16,080 nt of DNA from an uncultured Ruminococcus sp. (GTDB lineage Bacteria > Bacillota > Clostridia > Oscillospirales > Acutalibacteraceae), in NCBI GenBank assembly GCA_900554995.1, contig USJJ01000007.1, positions 1-16,080 of the forward strand. The letters are read 5' to 3'. The notes below the pieces were generated by a model, which was not told the DNA's origin, made no database searches, and saw only the letters and a list, made by a program, of their open reading frames with translations. The translations under genes were made by a program, and so were the position numbers. Below are positions 1 through 6,869 of this stretch, piece after piece. Position 1 is the stretch's first letter. Each line of letters starts with the position of its first letter.

Positions 1-353
1 GTTACCATACTATTGTCAACTGGGACAAGACAAATACTGAACTTGTGACTGCGATGATTGAGATTAATGCTATTCCTGAAAGAGAATATGGTTATGATCG
101 TATTGCATCACACATTTATAAGTACGAAGAAATTGAAACAATGTATTTATTATCTGGTGATTATGATTTTATGTGCATTGTAAAGGGTCGTACTATGCAG
201 GAAGTCGCGCACTTTGTTGCATCTAAATTGGCATGTATTCCTGGTGTTACAGGAACAAAAACAACATTTGTGTTAAAGCCATATAAGACAGATGGGCATG
301 TCCTAGTAGATGATGAAGATGGTAAAAATACGCGACTGGTGGTGACTCCATAA
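1..353 (+). CDS. Lrp/AsnC family transcriptional regulator, C-terminal part (cut by window edge)
   Basis: The open frame runs in from the left edge (first full codon at 3) and reads YHTIVNWDKT before the GTG at 45, so that GTG is not the start. About 116 codons remain, against roughly 150-165 for the family, so the N-terminal helix-turn-helix lies outside the window. What is visible is the RAM effector-binding domain: the NWDKT strand, IYKYEEIETMYLLSGDYDF, and GRTMQEVAHFVASKL. This closely resembles B. subtilis YugG (AlaR), which senses an amino acid and controls the adjacent aminotransferase. The stop (TAA, 351-353) is one base from the ATG of the next frame, as in the yugG-yugH arrangement. 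Base composition is AT-rich, unlike everything after ~860. Family assignment is firm; the alaR equivalence is an inference. Confidence 0.85.
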   Translation, partial: YHTIVNWDKTNTELVTAMIEINAIPEREYGYDRIASHIYKYEEIETMYLLSGDYDFMCIVKGRTMQEVAHFVASKLACIPGVTGTKTTFVLKPYKTDGHVLVDDEDGKNTRLVVTP

Positions 354-354
354 A

Positions 355-1707
355 ATGGATTATGAGAAGAAATTAAGTACTGCAGCACAAACTATTAAAC
401 CAAGTGGTATTCGTAAGTTCTTTGATCTTGCGAACCAGATGGAAGGTGTTATTTCATTAGGTGTAGGGGAACCTGATTTTGCGACACCTTGGAAGATTAG
501 AGAAGCTGCAATCTATTCAATTGAAAAAGGACGTACTTTCTATACAGCCAATAGAGGTTTATTAGAATTACGTCAGGAAATTAGTAATTATTATTATCGT
601 CGTTTTGGTGTACATTATGATCCTGAAAAGGAAATCATTGTGACTGTAGGTGGTTCAGAAGGTATCGATATCGCAGTAAGATCCTTAATGAATCCAGGTG
701 ATGAAATGATTATCTTAGACCCAGGATATGTGGCTTATGAACCAAGTGTTATTCTTTCAGGAGGAGTACCTGTAAGAATTCACCTAGAAGAAAAAGATGA
801 ATTCAAATTAACACCTGAAAAGCTTAAAGCAGCTATTACACCAAAGACAAAGGTTATTATTCCCGTCGATCTCGGAGGTGTTCCCTGCGATTATGATCGC
901 ATCTTCTCAATCGTTGAGAAGAAAAAGGAGCTTTTCACTCCGTCCAATGATATTCAGTCTAAGTTCGGCAGAATAATTGTTTGCGCCGATACCGCCCACG
1001 CATTCGGTTCCTCGTGGCACGGTAAACCGATCGGATCGGTTGCCGATTTCTCTTCATTCTCTTTCCACGCGGTTAAAAATTTCACCACCGCCGAGGGCGG
1101 CGCACTTACGTGGAAACACCGTGACGACATTGACGGCGATGAGCTTTATAAAACGGCTCAGCTTCTTTCGCTTCACGGTCAGTCAAAGGACGCACTGAGC
1201 AAAAATCAGCTCGGCTCGTGGGAATACGATATTGTAGGCCCTTGGTACAAATGCAATATGACCGATATTCATGCCGCTATCGGACTTGCACAGATGGTGC
1301 GCTATCCTGCACTTTTGAAGCGGCGAAGAGAGATTATAGAGAAATACGATCGGGCATTTAAGCCGCTCGGAGTTCACACTCTTACTCACTTCACGAACGA
1401 ACATATTTCCTCGGGACATCTCTATATTACAAGAATTTTCAAAAAGAACGGAGAGCCTGTAAGCGACGGAGAACGCCGTGAAATAATCATCAAAATGGCT
1501 GAGCGCGGCATCGTAACAAATGTCCACTACAAGCCGCTTCCGATGATGACGGCCTATAAGAAGCTCGGCTTCGACATCAAGGACTATCCGAACGCATATG
1601 CTCAGTATGCGAACGAGATTACCCTTCCCCTCTTCAGCCGTCTGACAGACGAAGAGGTTGACTACATAATTGATAATTATACAGATGTAATCAAGGAATA
1701 CATATAA
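355..1707 (+). CDS. Chimeric aminotransferase ORF: class I (AlaT/AspC-like) N-half joined in frame to DegT/DnrJ/StrS C-half
   Basis: A single 450-codon frame without stops. Residues 1 to ~168 are a class I PLP aminotransferase N-terminus: GEPDFATP (~38-45), YTANRGLLELR, VGGSEGIDIA and DPGYVAYEP, as in YugH/AlaT, matching the upstream AsnC partner. At AAITPKTKVIIP (159-170) a class I enzyme would continue to an NPTG-type motif. Here it continues VDLGGVPCDYDRI, the DegT/StrS sugar aminotransferase pattern. That half has the PLP-binding Asp D212 (DTAHAFG), the Schiff-base Lys K241 (HAVKNFTTAEGG), NMTDIHAAIGL and the C-terminal HYKPLPMMTAYK. Base composition changes at the same point: I count 16 G+C in 541-600 and 19 in 781-840, but 33 in 961-1020 and 37 in 1081-1140. 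Both halves are fold-type I, but the N-terminal substrate elements come from another family, so activity cannot be predicted. The DegT half fits the downstream epimerase and polysaccharide operon. The fusion itself is probably an assembly join. Confidence 0.85.
   Translation: MDYEKKLSTAAQTIKPSGIRKFFDLANQMEGVISLGVGEPDFATPWKIREAAIYSIEKGRTFYTANRGLLELRQEISNYYYRRFGVHYDPEKEIIVTVGGSEGIDIAVRSLMNPGDEMIILDPGYVAYEPSVILSGGVPVRIHLEEKDEFKLTPEKLKAAITPKTKVIIPVDLGGVPCDYDRIFSIVEKKKELFTPSNDIQSKFGRIIVCADTAHAFGSSWHGKPIGSVADFSSFSFHAVKNFTTAEGGALTWKHRDDIDGDELYKTAQLLSLHGQSKDALSKNQLGSWEYDIVGPWYKCNMTDIHAAIGLAQMVRYPALLKRRREIIEKYDRAFKPLGVHTLTHFTNEHISSGHLYITRIFKKNGEPVSDGERREIIIKMAERGIVTNVHYKPLPMMTAYKKLGFDIKDYPNAYAQYANEITLPLFSRLTDEEVDYIIDNYTDVIKEYI
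829..864. other. Chimera junction (composition and family switch)
   Basis: The codons for AAITPKTKVIIP occupy 829-864. This peptide is plausible in both parent families (class I: ITPKTK followed by NPTG region; DegT: AITPKTKVIIPVD). To the left, codons are AT-ending; to the right, C/G-ending codons appear at once (ccc gtc gat ctc). The exact breakpoint cannot be fixed because the shared stretch hides it. It marks where two different genomes or genes meet. Confidence 0.8.
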
Positions 1708-1741
1708 AGTTATTTAATTTTATTACAACGGGGGTTTTGTC

Positions 1742-2752
1742 GTGTATATCGTTATCGGTGCATCAAGCTTCATCGGCGTATATACTGTCGATGAATTTAT
1801 AAAGCAAGGCTGTGAAGTCACCGTCACAGGCAGAAACAACAAATTTCGTGAACACTATGAACGTCTTGGCGTTCCATACATAAACCTTGATCTTACCGAG
1901 AAAAAGGATTTTGACAAGCTCCCAAAAGAGGGAGTTGACGGCGTTATTCTCCTTGCAGGCTTACTGCCCGCCAATGCACAGGTTGACCTTGATACAGACG
2001 AAAATGCGGCGGATTATTTTGAAATTAACACAATCGGTACGATTAACGTACTTGAGTATTGCCGAAAAAACGGCATCAAACGTGTAATTTCCAACTGCTC
2101 CTATGCCGATGTGAGAGGCGCTTGGGGCAAGGGCGCAATCACCGAGGACGAGCCGAGAGATTTCATATACACAGGCGACCACGCCGTTTATGTATTCTCC
2201 AAAAATGCGGCAAACGACGTGCTTGAATATTACAATCAGCAGCACGGAATGAAAAATGCGTGGTTTCGTTTTCCTCCCGTTTACGGTGTAGGTCCGCATG
2301 ACAGCCTTTATATTAACGGCACTCTAAGAAAATCAGGACTTAAAATTTTCATTGACAATGCAAGTGAGGGAAAGGATATCTGCATTTTCGGTGACCCTAA
2401 TCTCAGCCGTGATGTTATCTATGTCAAAGACGTTGCTCATGCCTTTTATCTTGCAATGAAAAGCGAGCAGACATACGGACTTTATAACATGACCTCAGGC
2501 AGAGGTGTTACGCTTCAAGAACAGGCAGAGGTTATCCGTGACCTTTGGGCTCCGTCCGAAAATCAAAAATCAAAGATAACCTACAAGCCGGAAATTGTAA
2601 ACAATACGCCGTCTTATTTGTTCTCTATGGAAAAGGCAAAGTATGATTTCGGCTTCGTCCCAAAATATGCAGATTTCAGAACAATGATGACAGATTACAA
2701 AAAAGACTTGGATGCAAATAAATACCGGCAGTTATTCAAATATGTTAAATAA
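1742..2752 (+). CDS. NAD(P)-dependent epimerase/dehydratase (extended SDR)
   Basis: 336 residues, usual for an extended short-chain dehydrogenase/reductase acting on nucleotide sugars. The N-terminal Rossmann loop is GASSFIG (6-12), a variant of GGTGFIG in which the middle Gly is Ser. LAGLL follows at ~71-75. The active-site signature is Y150-VFS-K154, with SNCS at ~117-120 supplying the Ser. FGDPNLSRDVIYVKDVAHAF and the Tyr-Asn 'GLYNMTSG' element are typical of the sugar-binding half. The GTG start at 1742 is supported by a GGGGG Shine-Dalgarno-like run at 1730-1734, seven bases upstream. It lies 34 bases after the DegT-type frame, so the two were probably cotranscribed and act on the same nucleotide sugar, perhaps to make an amino-deoxy sugar. 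The exact reaction (epimerase, dehydratase or reductase) cannot be read from the sequence. Confidence 0.85.
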   Translation: MYIVIGASSFIGVYTVDEFIKQGCEVTVTGRNNKFREHYERLGVPYINLDLTEKKDFDKLPKEGVDGVILLAGLLPANAQVDLDTDENAADYFEINTIGTINVLEYCRKNGIKRVISNCSYADVRGAWGKGAITEDEPRDFIYTGDHAVYVFSKNAANDVLEYYNQQHGMKNAWFRFPPVYGVGPHDSLYINGTLRKSGLKIFIDNASEGKDICIFGDPNLSRDVIYVKDVAHAFYLAMKSEQTYGLYNMTSGRGVTLQEQAEVIRDLWAPSENQKSKITYKPEIVNNTPSYLFSMEKAKYDFGFVPKYADFRTMMTDYKKDLDANKYRQLFKYVK

Positions 2753-2762
2753 CTGCCACACA

Positions 2763-2795
2763 AAAGCCCTGATTTCTATTCGGAATCAGGGCTTT
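2763..2795. terminator. Bidirectional hairpin between convergent genes
   Basis: A perfect 12-bp stem (AAAGCCCTGATT, 2763-2774, with AATCAGGGCTTT, 2784-2795) and a 9-base loop. It lies just after the + strand epimerase stop and 33 bases beyond the stop of the minus-strand cytidylyltransferase. The U-tracts are short on both sides (CTTT on +, TTTTGT on -), so it probably serves both units with moderate efficiency. Confidence 0.8.
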
Positions 2796-2827
2796 AATAG
2801 TATTAATATTGATAAGGAAAGAACGGT

Positions 2828-3247
2828 TTATTTATTATTTTCCGGCTCAACATTTCTTCTTAATTCTGAGCTGGATACGCCATCCGTGTGGGGAAGAAAG
2901 ACAACCTTTACGCCTATTTTTTCAAAATCGGCAACTATCTTATTATACATTTCACTGCCTTTCCAATCACTGCCGTGGAAAAGCACGTCAAACTTCAGCT
3001 TTTCATATGCCTCCATCTTATTCATTGAGGTCTGGGGCACAACCTTGTCGACATACTTGATTGCCGAAACAATCTCCATCCTATCTTTAAACGGAATAAC
3101 AGGAGCCTTGTGCTTGTATTCTTTCACAACCTCATCCGTGCTGACACCGACAATCAAGTAATCGCACTGCTCTTTCGCTCTGCGCAGAATATTCAAGTGT
3201 CCTATATGGAACATATCAAATACGCCCGTCGTATATCCTATAATCAT
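2828..3247 (-). CDS. TagD-like cytidylyltransferase (glycerol-3-phosphate type)
   Basis: A small nucleotidyltransferase of the TagD/GCT family, which joins CTP to an alcohol phosphate to give a CDP-alcohol in the cytoplasm. Seen directly: the N-terminal TTGVFDMFHIGH with the HxGH nucleotide-binding motif at residues 14-17, then VGVSTDE, YVDKVVPQ, FHGSDWKG, and HTDGVSSSEL in the place of the family's RTEGISTT. Length ~139 aa against ~130 for TagD. Start choice: the frame has ATGs at 3253 and 3247. The GAAAGGA ribosome site (3261-3255) is almost touching the first but seven bases from the second, so 3247 is preferred. It is the last gene of the polysaccharide operon, after wzx, and with LicD suggests a phospho-alcohol (glycerol, choline or similar) is activated and transferred to the glycan. 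The substrate is not certain. Confidence 0.82.
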   Translation of the reverse strand: MIIGYTTGVFDMFHIGHLNILRRAKEQCDYLIVGVSTDEVVKEYKHKAPVIPFKDRMEIVSAIKYVDKVVPQTSMNKMEAYEKLKFDVLFHGSDWKGSEMYNKIVADFEKIGVKVVFLPHTDGVSSSELRRNVEPENNK

Positions 3248-3254
3248 ACTCATT

Positions 3255-3261
3255 TCCTTTC
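3255..3261 (-). promoter_or_regulatory. Ribosome binding site deciding the cytidylyltransferase start
   Basis: GAAAGGA on the minus strand. It is one base from the ATG at 3253, too close to serve it, and seven from the ATG at 3247, which moves the likely start two codons inward. Confidence 0.6.
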
Positions 3262-3267
3262 TGATTT

Positions 3268-4719
3268 TTAAGATTCCTGTTTCATTTCCTTAAACAAGGC
3301 GATAATTCGTTTTCTAAAGCAGAAAACAACCACCGCAAATACCAGCAAAATCGCATAACGGATTATCATATATTTATACAGTGCCAACATTCCCGCCGAC
3401 GCCACTGCAAGCGACAATCCGATAAACATAATTTTTTTAATATCATACACCTTGCATCCGTCCATATATTTCTTCGTAACTTTTCTCATAAAGAGATAGT
3501 GCGCAACGGAACACAGAACATAGCTTATAAGAGTTGTATATCCCGCCGCCACAAAGCCGTATTTCGGAATAAACAGGGCATTCAGCCCGATATTCAGCAA
3601 AGCACTTCCGACGGAAGCTATCATAACCCAGTGCGTTTTGTTGTAATAATACTCAAAGGTCGCAAACAAATTGTAAAGGAACATAAAGTAAACGCTGACA
3701 GTTACAGGCGGAATAGCCCACACCGCTTCATAATAGCTGCCCGGCGCCATAATTCTGAGAAGCTCGGGACCGAGCGCAACCATTGCGAAATTGACGCCTG
3801 CTATTGCGGTAAGGATAGAATATGAGACAGGCGCTATTCGGTTGTATGTACCGTTTTTTATTGAACGGTATATCCAAGGATTCATCGTCGAGGACACCGC
3901 AGAATTGAATATCTGCATAACCATTGCCAGCGAATATGCGACGCTGTAATATCCGACGGCGGCTTCACTGCACATTTTTCCGATCATAATTCTATCGGAC
4001 TGGTTAAGAATTACCTGTGATAAATAATGCGGAATAAGCGGAAGATTGAAGCTCAGCGCATACTTCCAGAACTCTTTGTCAAAGAATGTTTTGCCTTTCT
4101 TCATCATCGAAAAATACAGTCCGCAGAAAAGCACAAGGTTAACAAGGGTGGTTGCCGTTACCTTTGCCTCAACCTGATGCTGTCCGTCAGCGGCAATAAC
4201 AGCCATAACACCGACGATCGGGCGAAGCAAGGTATATGTTATCATTAGAACAACGAGCTTTTTATACCGATACGCCACTCGTTCCTTGTTTGCCCAGAAC
4301 TGATAGGCAATTGTGCTCCACGTTTCAATCAACATCATTATCATAAGATAAGTTGACATACCCGTGAGCTCGTTTATCTGACTGTGAAATATAAAATACA
4401 GTCCGCTGAAAAACAGAACGCAAACCGTCGAGAGAGAGAGCAGTGCCGAAGAAAACGCATCTGCCCTTTCTTCGTTTTTGATCAGACCTCTTGAATATAC
4501 GCCTGCCGCCAGTTCAAGGGATACAATGATGAAAATAATGTTGTACCAGGATGTATACAGGCTGTTTCTGCCGTATTCCGATTCCGTCATTATTCGGGTG
4601 TATATCGGAGTCGTAAGCATCGACATACCTTTTTGTAAAAAGCCGCAGATCAAAAACCACAATGAGGCCTTGACAGGATCCGCCATATTGCGGTATTTAT
4701 CAATTAGATTTTTTGCCAT
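3268..4719 (-). CDS. wzx: Wzx-type polysaccharide repeat-unit flippase (MOP/MVF superfamily)
   Basis: About 483 residues with roughly 12-14 hydrophobic segments, matching the polysaccharide transporter family that flips undecaprenyl-linked repeat units across the membrane. The N-terminus, KASLWFLICGFLQKGMSMLT then TPIYTRIMTESEYG, is typical of Firmicute Wzx proteins. FNLPLIPHYLSQVILNQSD followed by RIMIGKM is the characteristic mid-protein signature, followed by AVGYYSVAYSLA. An upstream GTG at 4728 overlaps the licD stop, but the ribosome site ACAGG sits against it. The ATG at 4719 has that site eight bases upstream and gives the family-like MAKNLIDKYR start. It lies between licD and the TagD-like gene in the same operon. 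Confidence 0.92.
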   Translation of the reverse strand: MAKNLIDKYRNMADPVKASLWFLICGFLQKGMSMLTTPIYTRIMTESEYGRNSLYTSWYNIIFIIVSLELAAGVYSRGLIKNEERADAFSSALLSLSTVCVLFFSGLYFIFHSQINELTGMSTYLMIMMLIETWSTIAYQFWANKERVAYRYKKLVVLMITYTLLRPIVGVMAVIAADGQHQVEAKVTATTLVNLVLFCGLYFSMMKKGKTFFDKEFWKYALSFNLPLIPHYLSQVILNQSDRIMIGKMCSEAAVGYYSVAYSLAMVMQIFNSAVSSTMNPWIYRSIKNGTYNRIAPVSYSILTAIAGVNFAMVALGPELLRIMAPGSYYEAVWAIPPVTVSVYFMFLYNLFATFEYYYNKTHWVMIASVGSALLNIGLNALFIPKYGFVAAGYTTLISYVLCSVAHYLFMRKVTKKYMDGCKVYDIKKIMFIGLSLAVASAGMLALYKYMIIRYAILLVFAVVVFCFRKRIIALFKEMKQES

Positions 4720-4724
4720 CGGAA

Positions 4725-5549
4725 TCACCTGTCAAATACAACCTTTTCAAAAGCGTCCAGATTTTCTTTCTGTTCCTCCACGGGAGGTAGCTTCATATAA
4801 TCCTTGTAGATTCTCGTTAAGTATTCGTCAATTTTTTCCGGGGCGAAATACTGTCTGTCCTCAAACTTAACAAGCTGAGGCGTGCCGTAAACCTCTTTGG
4901 GCATACACTGCTTTTTATACGAATAATGACTTGACATAGAGCAGACAAGTCCGGTTTCTTCACCGTTATACTTTCTCATACAGTCATCGTATTTCTTGCA
5001 AACCGCATCAACCGTCGTCCAGCATACCGCTGCCTTGCGCAGTATCTTGACCGCTTTTTCAATCGGTCTGTTTGTATAGCAAAAACCGTATCTGTATTTT
5101 TTCAGCTTTTTGATTCTGAGAAGCTCCTTTGCCTGCTTCATCTGCGCTTCCTCATCCGTCGGCGCATTGTCAAGCGGAAAAATATCAAGATAAATGCCGA
5201 GATTTTTTAATGTAGGATTGAATTTATCGAATTTATTGACCAGCACCGTGTTGTTAATACATACCAAAGCATGAGGATGTCCGAAATTATGCGTGTTGAC
5301 AAAGTCGTGATATACAAATCTATTATCCAGCTTTGTCTCGCATACCTTTTTGAATCTGTCATACTCGGGTCTCATCATTGCAACGTCTATATCGAGATCC
5401 CAAGGGATAAATCCGCCGTGACGGACTGCTCCGAGAGCCGTTCCGCCGATAATGTAATACTCGATATTATTTTCAACACACACACGGTGTATCTCATCCA
5501 TAATCTCAAGCTGAGCACTTTGCAGTTTTTTGAATTCCTCACTGTTCAT
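4725..5549 (-). CDS. LicD family phosphotransferase
   Basis: 274 residues of the LicD/nucleotidyltransferase-fold family, which transfers phosphocholine or another phospho-alcohol from a CDP donor to glycans. The signature lies at residues ~35-55: GGTALGAVRHGG, then FIPWDLDID. The usual WDDDID is here WDLDID: the middle Asp is Leu, while the DID pair that binds metal is kept. LDIFPLDNAP (~120-130) is also typical. The ATG at 5549 has a good AGGAG site nine bases upstream. It overlaps by 11 bases a displaced Wzy C-terminal frame that ends at 5539, showing the original operon spacing. With the TagD-like enzyme two genes on, this suggests phospho-alcohol decoration of the polymer. The transferred group is unknown. 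Confidence 0.88.
   Translation of the reverse strand: MNSEEFKKLQSAQLEIMDEIHRVCVENNIEYYIIGGTALGAVRHGGFIPWDLDIDVAMMRPEYDRFKKVCETKLDNRFVYHDFVNTHNFGHPHALVCINNTVLVNKFDKFNPTLKNLGIYLDIFPLDNAPTDEEAQMKQAKELLRIKKLKKYRYGFCYTNRPIEKAVKILRKAAVCWTTVDAVCKKYDDCMRKYNGEETGLVCSMSSHYSYKKQCMPKEVYGTPQLVKFEDRQYFAPEKIDEYLTRIYKDYMKLPPVEEQKENLDAFEKVVFDR
4728..4733 (-). promoter_or_regulatory. Ribosome binding site for wzx
   Basis: GACAGG on the minus strand, inside the end of licD and eight bases from the ATG at 4719. It favours that ATG over the GTG at 4728, though a GTGA stop-start overlap with licD remains possible. Confidence 0.55.
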
Positions 5550-5706
5550 AGCTTATCGCTCCTTTTTTCCTGTCCGTATTTATATTCATACTCATCCACA
5601 TAAGCATACAGTAAAACATTAAATCGTTTACGGTAAAGCAAGCAAGAGTTGCGCTCATCCCGAGGAATGTCACGATCAGCACATAGTTAAAAGCTGTCCG
5701 CTCTTT
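5539..5706 (-). pseudogene. Displaced C-terminal remnant of wzy
   Basis: In a different frame from the annotated polymerase, this stretch reads KERTAFNYVLIVTFLGMSAT and then LACFTVNDLMFYCMLMWMSM, two hydrophobic spans and a basic tail ending at TGA (5541-5539). The FTVNDLMFY element and dense membrane helices are what a Wzy/O-antigen ligase-type protein should have at its C-terminus. Its stop overlaps the start of licD by 11 bases, the spacing expected within this tight operon. It is therefore most likely the true end of wzy, now out of frame because of the foreign patch just upstream. It has no start codon or ribosome site of its own. Confidence 0.7.
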
Positions 5707-6869
5707 GAAGCAGTGATCTTTTTCGAAATAATCAGCTGGCCATCTTCTGGTTCAATATCATATTCTCGAAGCTTTTCGAGAACTGCCGGATGTGTCGGTG
5801 AAAAAATCAGCTCAATATAAGTGTTGTGTGGAGCAACGCCTGAATAATACGGAGCTTTCAATCCGTCGCCGAGGAACAGCGTTGTCGGTGAGCTGAAAAT
5901 ATAGCCCATATATTTTTCCCATATTCCGAACCGTCCTGTTGAGATATCGTCACCGGACAGCCTTTTTTCCATAACTGATAGGTACCCGGAGCTTTGCATC
6001 CATTTATATAAAATTCCCGCCGCAGCCAAAAGCGGAATAGCTGTTGCCGCCATTTTTTTCGGCGTTCTCATCTGCCAAAGGACAAAAAGAAACACCAACA
6101 GCGCCGCAACGAGCAGGAACATCTTACTGTAGGTTGTAAATCCGAACACTGCCAAAGTTGCAATCACGGCAGCCAGAAAAATGCGGTTTCCGTCCTTATT
6201 AATAAAAAGCATCACGCATAGAACAATAACTAAAATAACCGAAATTGAATAGTAGTTAGGGTCACGGTACAGTCCCGTAAATCTGAACGACTGCTCCCTG
6301 TTAATATTAATTGTTTTAAGGTTTGAATAATATGCGGAAAGTCTCGGCCAGGAGGATTTCAGCAATCCGAGAAATGAGCTTCCCACCATTCCGAGACCGA
6401 ATGACATAATATGATTTTTAAAGTTTTCCGGTTCGGTTCTTGCGACAAAAACATAAAACAAAAGCAAGCCGACAACCAATTTTATCGCCGTTGTAATTTC
6501 ACTGCCCATTCCCGGCACAAGATATGCCGCAAAAAGCATTATCAATAATATATGCTTCTTTGAATAAAGCCGCTGCCTTATCAGTACTACGATGCTTACG
6601 GCAAGCATAACATATGTAAATAATGAGGTTGAAGCCGGCGACAGCTTATAGATCATTGCAAACGGGAGACAAAAAAACAGGTGGTAATATACGCTGTCCG
6701 GCTTACCGAACATGGATATAATTAAAGTAAACCCCGCTACAAGAAAGAAGCAATATATATGTATCCAAAGACCCGCACATATCCCGAGGAATATTGCAAC
6801 GCACTGTAAAAGCATTGACGTGCTGAAAGAAAGAAATTCCGAATCCTTTTTTAGTATCAAAAGTCTCAC
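5676..6869 (-). CDS. wzy: Wzy-like polysaccharide polymerase, C-terminus disrupted
   Basis: The open frame has 397 codons. Residues 1 to ~356 form a multi-spanning membrane protein (about ten hydrophobic segments) of the O-antigen polymerase/ligase class. It carries FRFTGLYRDPNYYS (~195-208), then GRFGIWEKYMGYI, FLGDGLKAPYY and PHNTYIELIF, the usual extracytoplasmic-loop signatures. After IELIF the membrane character stops and the frame ends in an unrelated soluble tail; the expected last helices are found downstream in another frame (5706-5539). As written the enzyme would lack its C-terminal membrane domain and is probably inactive, unless the disruption is an assembly error. The GTG start at 6869 overlaps the upstream glycosyltransferase stop (GTGA), but GGGGAG sits directly against it. 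A TTG three codons in, eight bases from that site, is an alternative start. Confidence 0.8.
   Translation of the reverse strand: MRLLILKKDSEFLSFSTSMLLQCVAIFLGICAGLWIHIYCFFLVAGFTLIISMFGKPDSVYYHLFFCLPFAMIYKLSPASTSLFTYVMLAVSIVVLIRQRLYSKKHILLIMLFAAYLVPGMGSEITTAIKLVVGLLLFYVFVARTEPENFKNHIMSFGLGMVGSSFLGLLKSSWPRLSAYYSNLKTININREQSFRFTGLYRDPNYYSISVILVIVLCVMLFINKDGNRIFLAAVIATLAVFGFTTYSKMFLLVAALLVFLFVLWQMRTPKKMAATAIPLLAAAGILYKWMQSSGYLSVMEKRLSGDDISTGRFGIWEKYMGYIFSSPTTLFLGDGLKAPYYSGVAPHNTYIELIFSPTHPAVLEKLREYDIEPEDGQLIISKKITASKSGQLLTMC
5709..5801 (-). other. Foreign patch inside wzy, reading like a RecN fragment
   Basis: Residues 357-387 of the polymerase frame read SPTHPAVLEKLREYDIEP then EDGQLIISKKITA: charged, soluble and unlike any Wzy. 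From memory the pattern fits the N-terminal part of DNA repair protein RecN, where a segment like 'EYDIEPEDGxLIISRxIxA' precedes GKSxCRING. The RecN continuation is absent, and the frame switches back to membrane protein (in another phase) within ~10 codons. AGCTGATT occurs at both edges (5812-5805 and 5737-5730, minus strand), within a 13-base near-repeat with one mismatch. RecN identity is recognition only, without a search. That this is not Wzy sequence is clearer. Confidence 0.55.

Noticed and set aside
45..353. GTG at 45 as a start of a small complete gene
   Set aside because: The frame is open to the window edge and the residues before 45 match the AsnC/Lrp effector domain, so the gene is cut, not short.
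5763..5782. 8-bp inverted repeat TTCTCGAA around GCTT
   Set aside because: It is made by the codons for VLEKLRE within the RecN-like patch. There is no U-tract or operator context, so it is probably coincidence.
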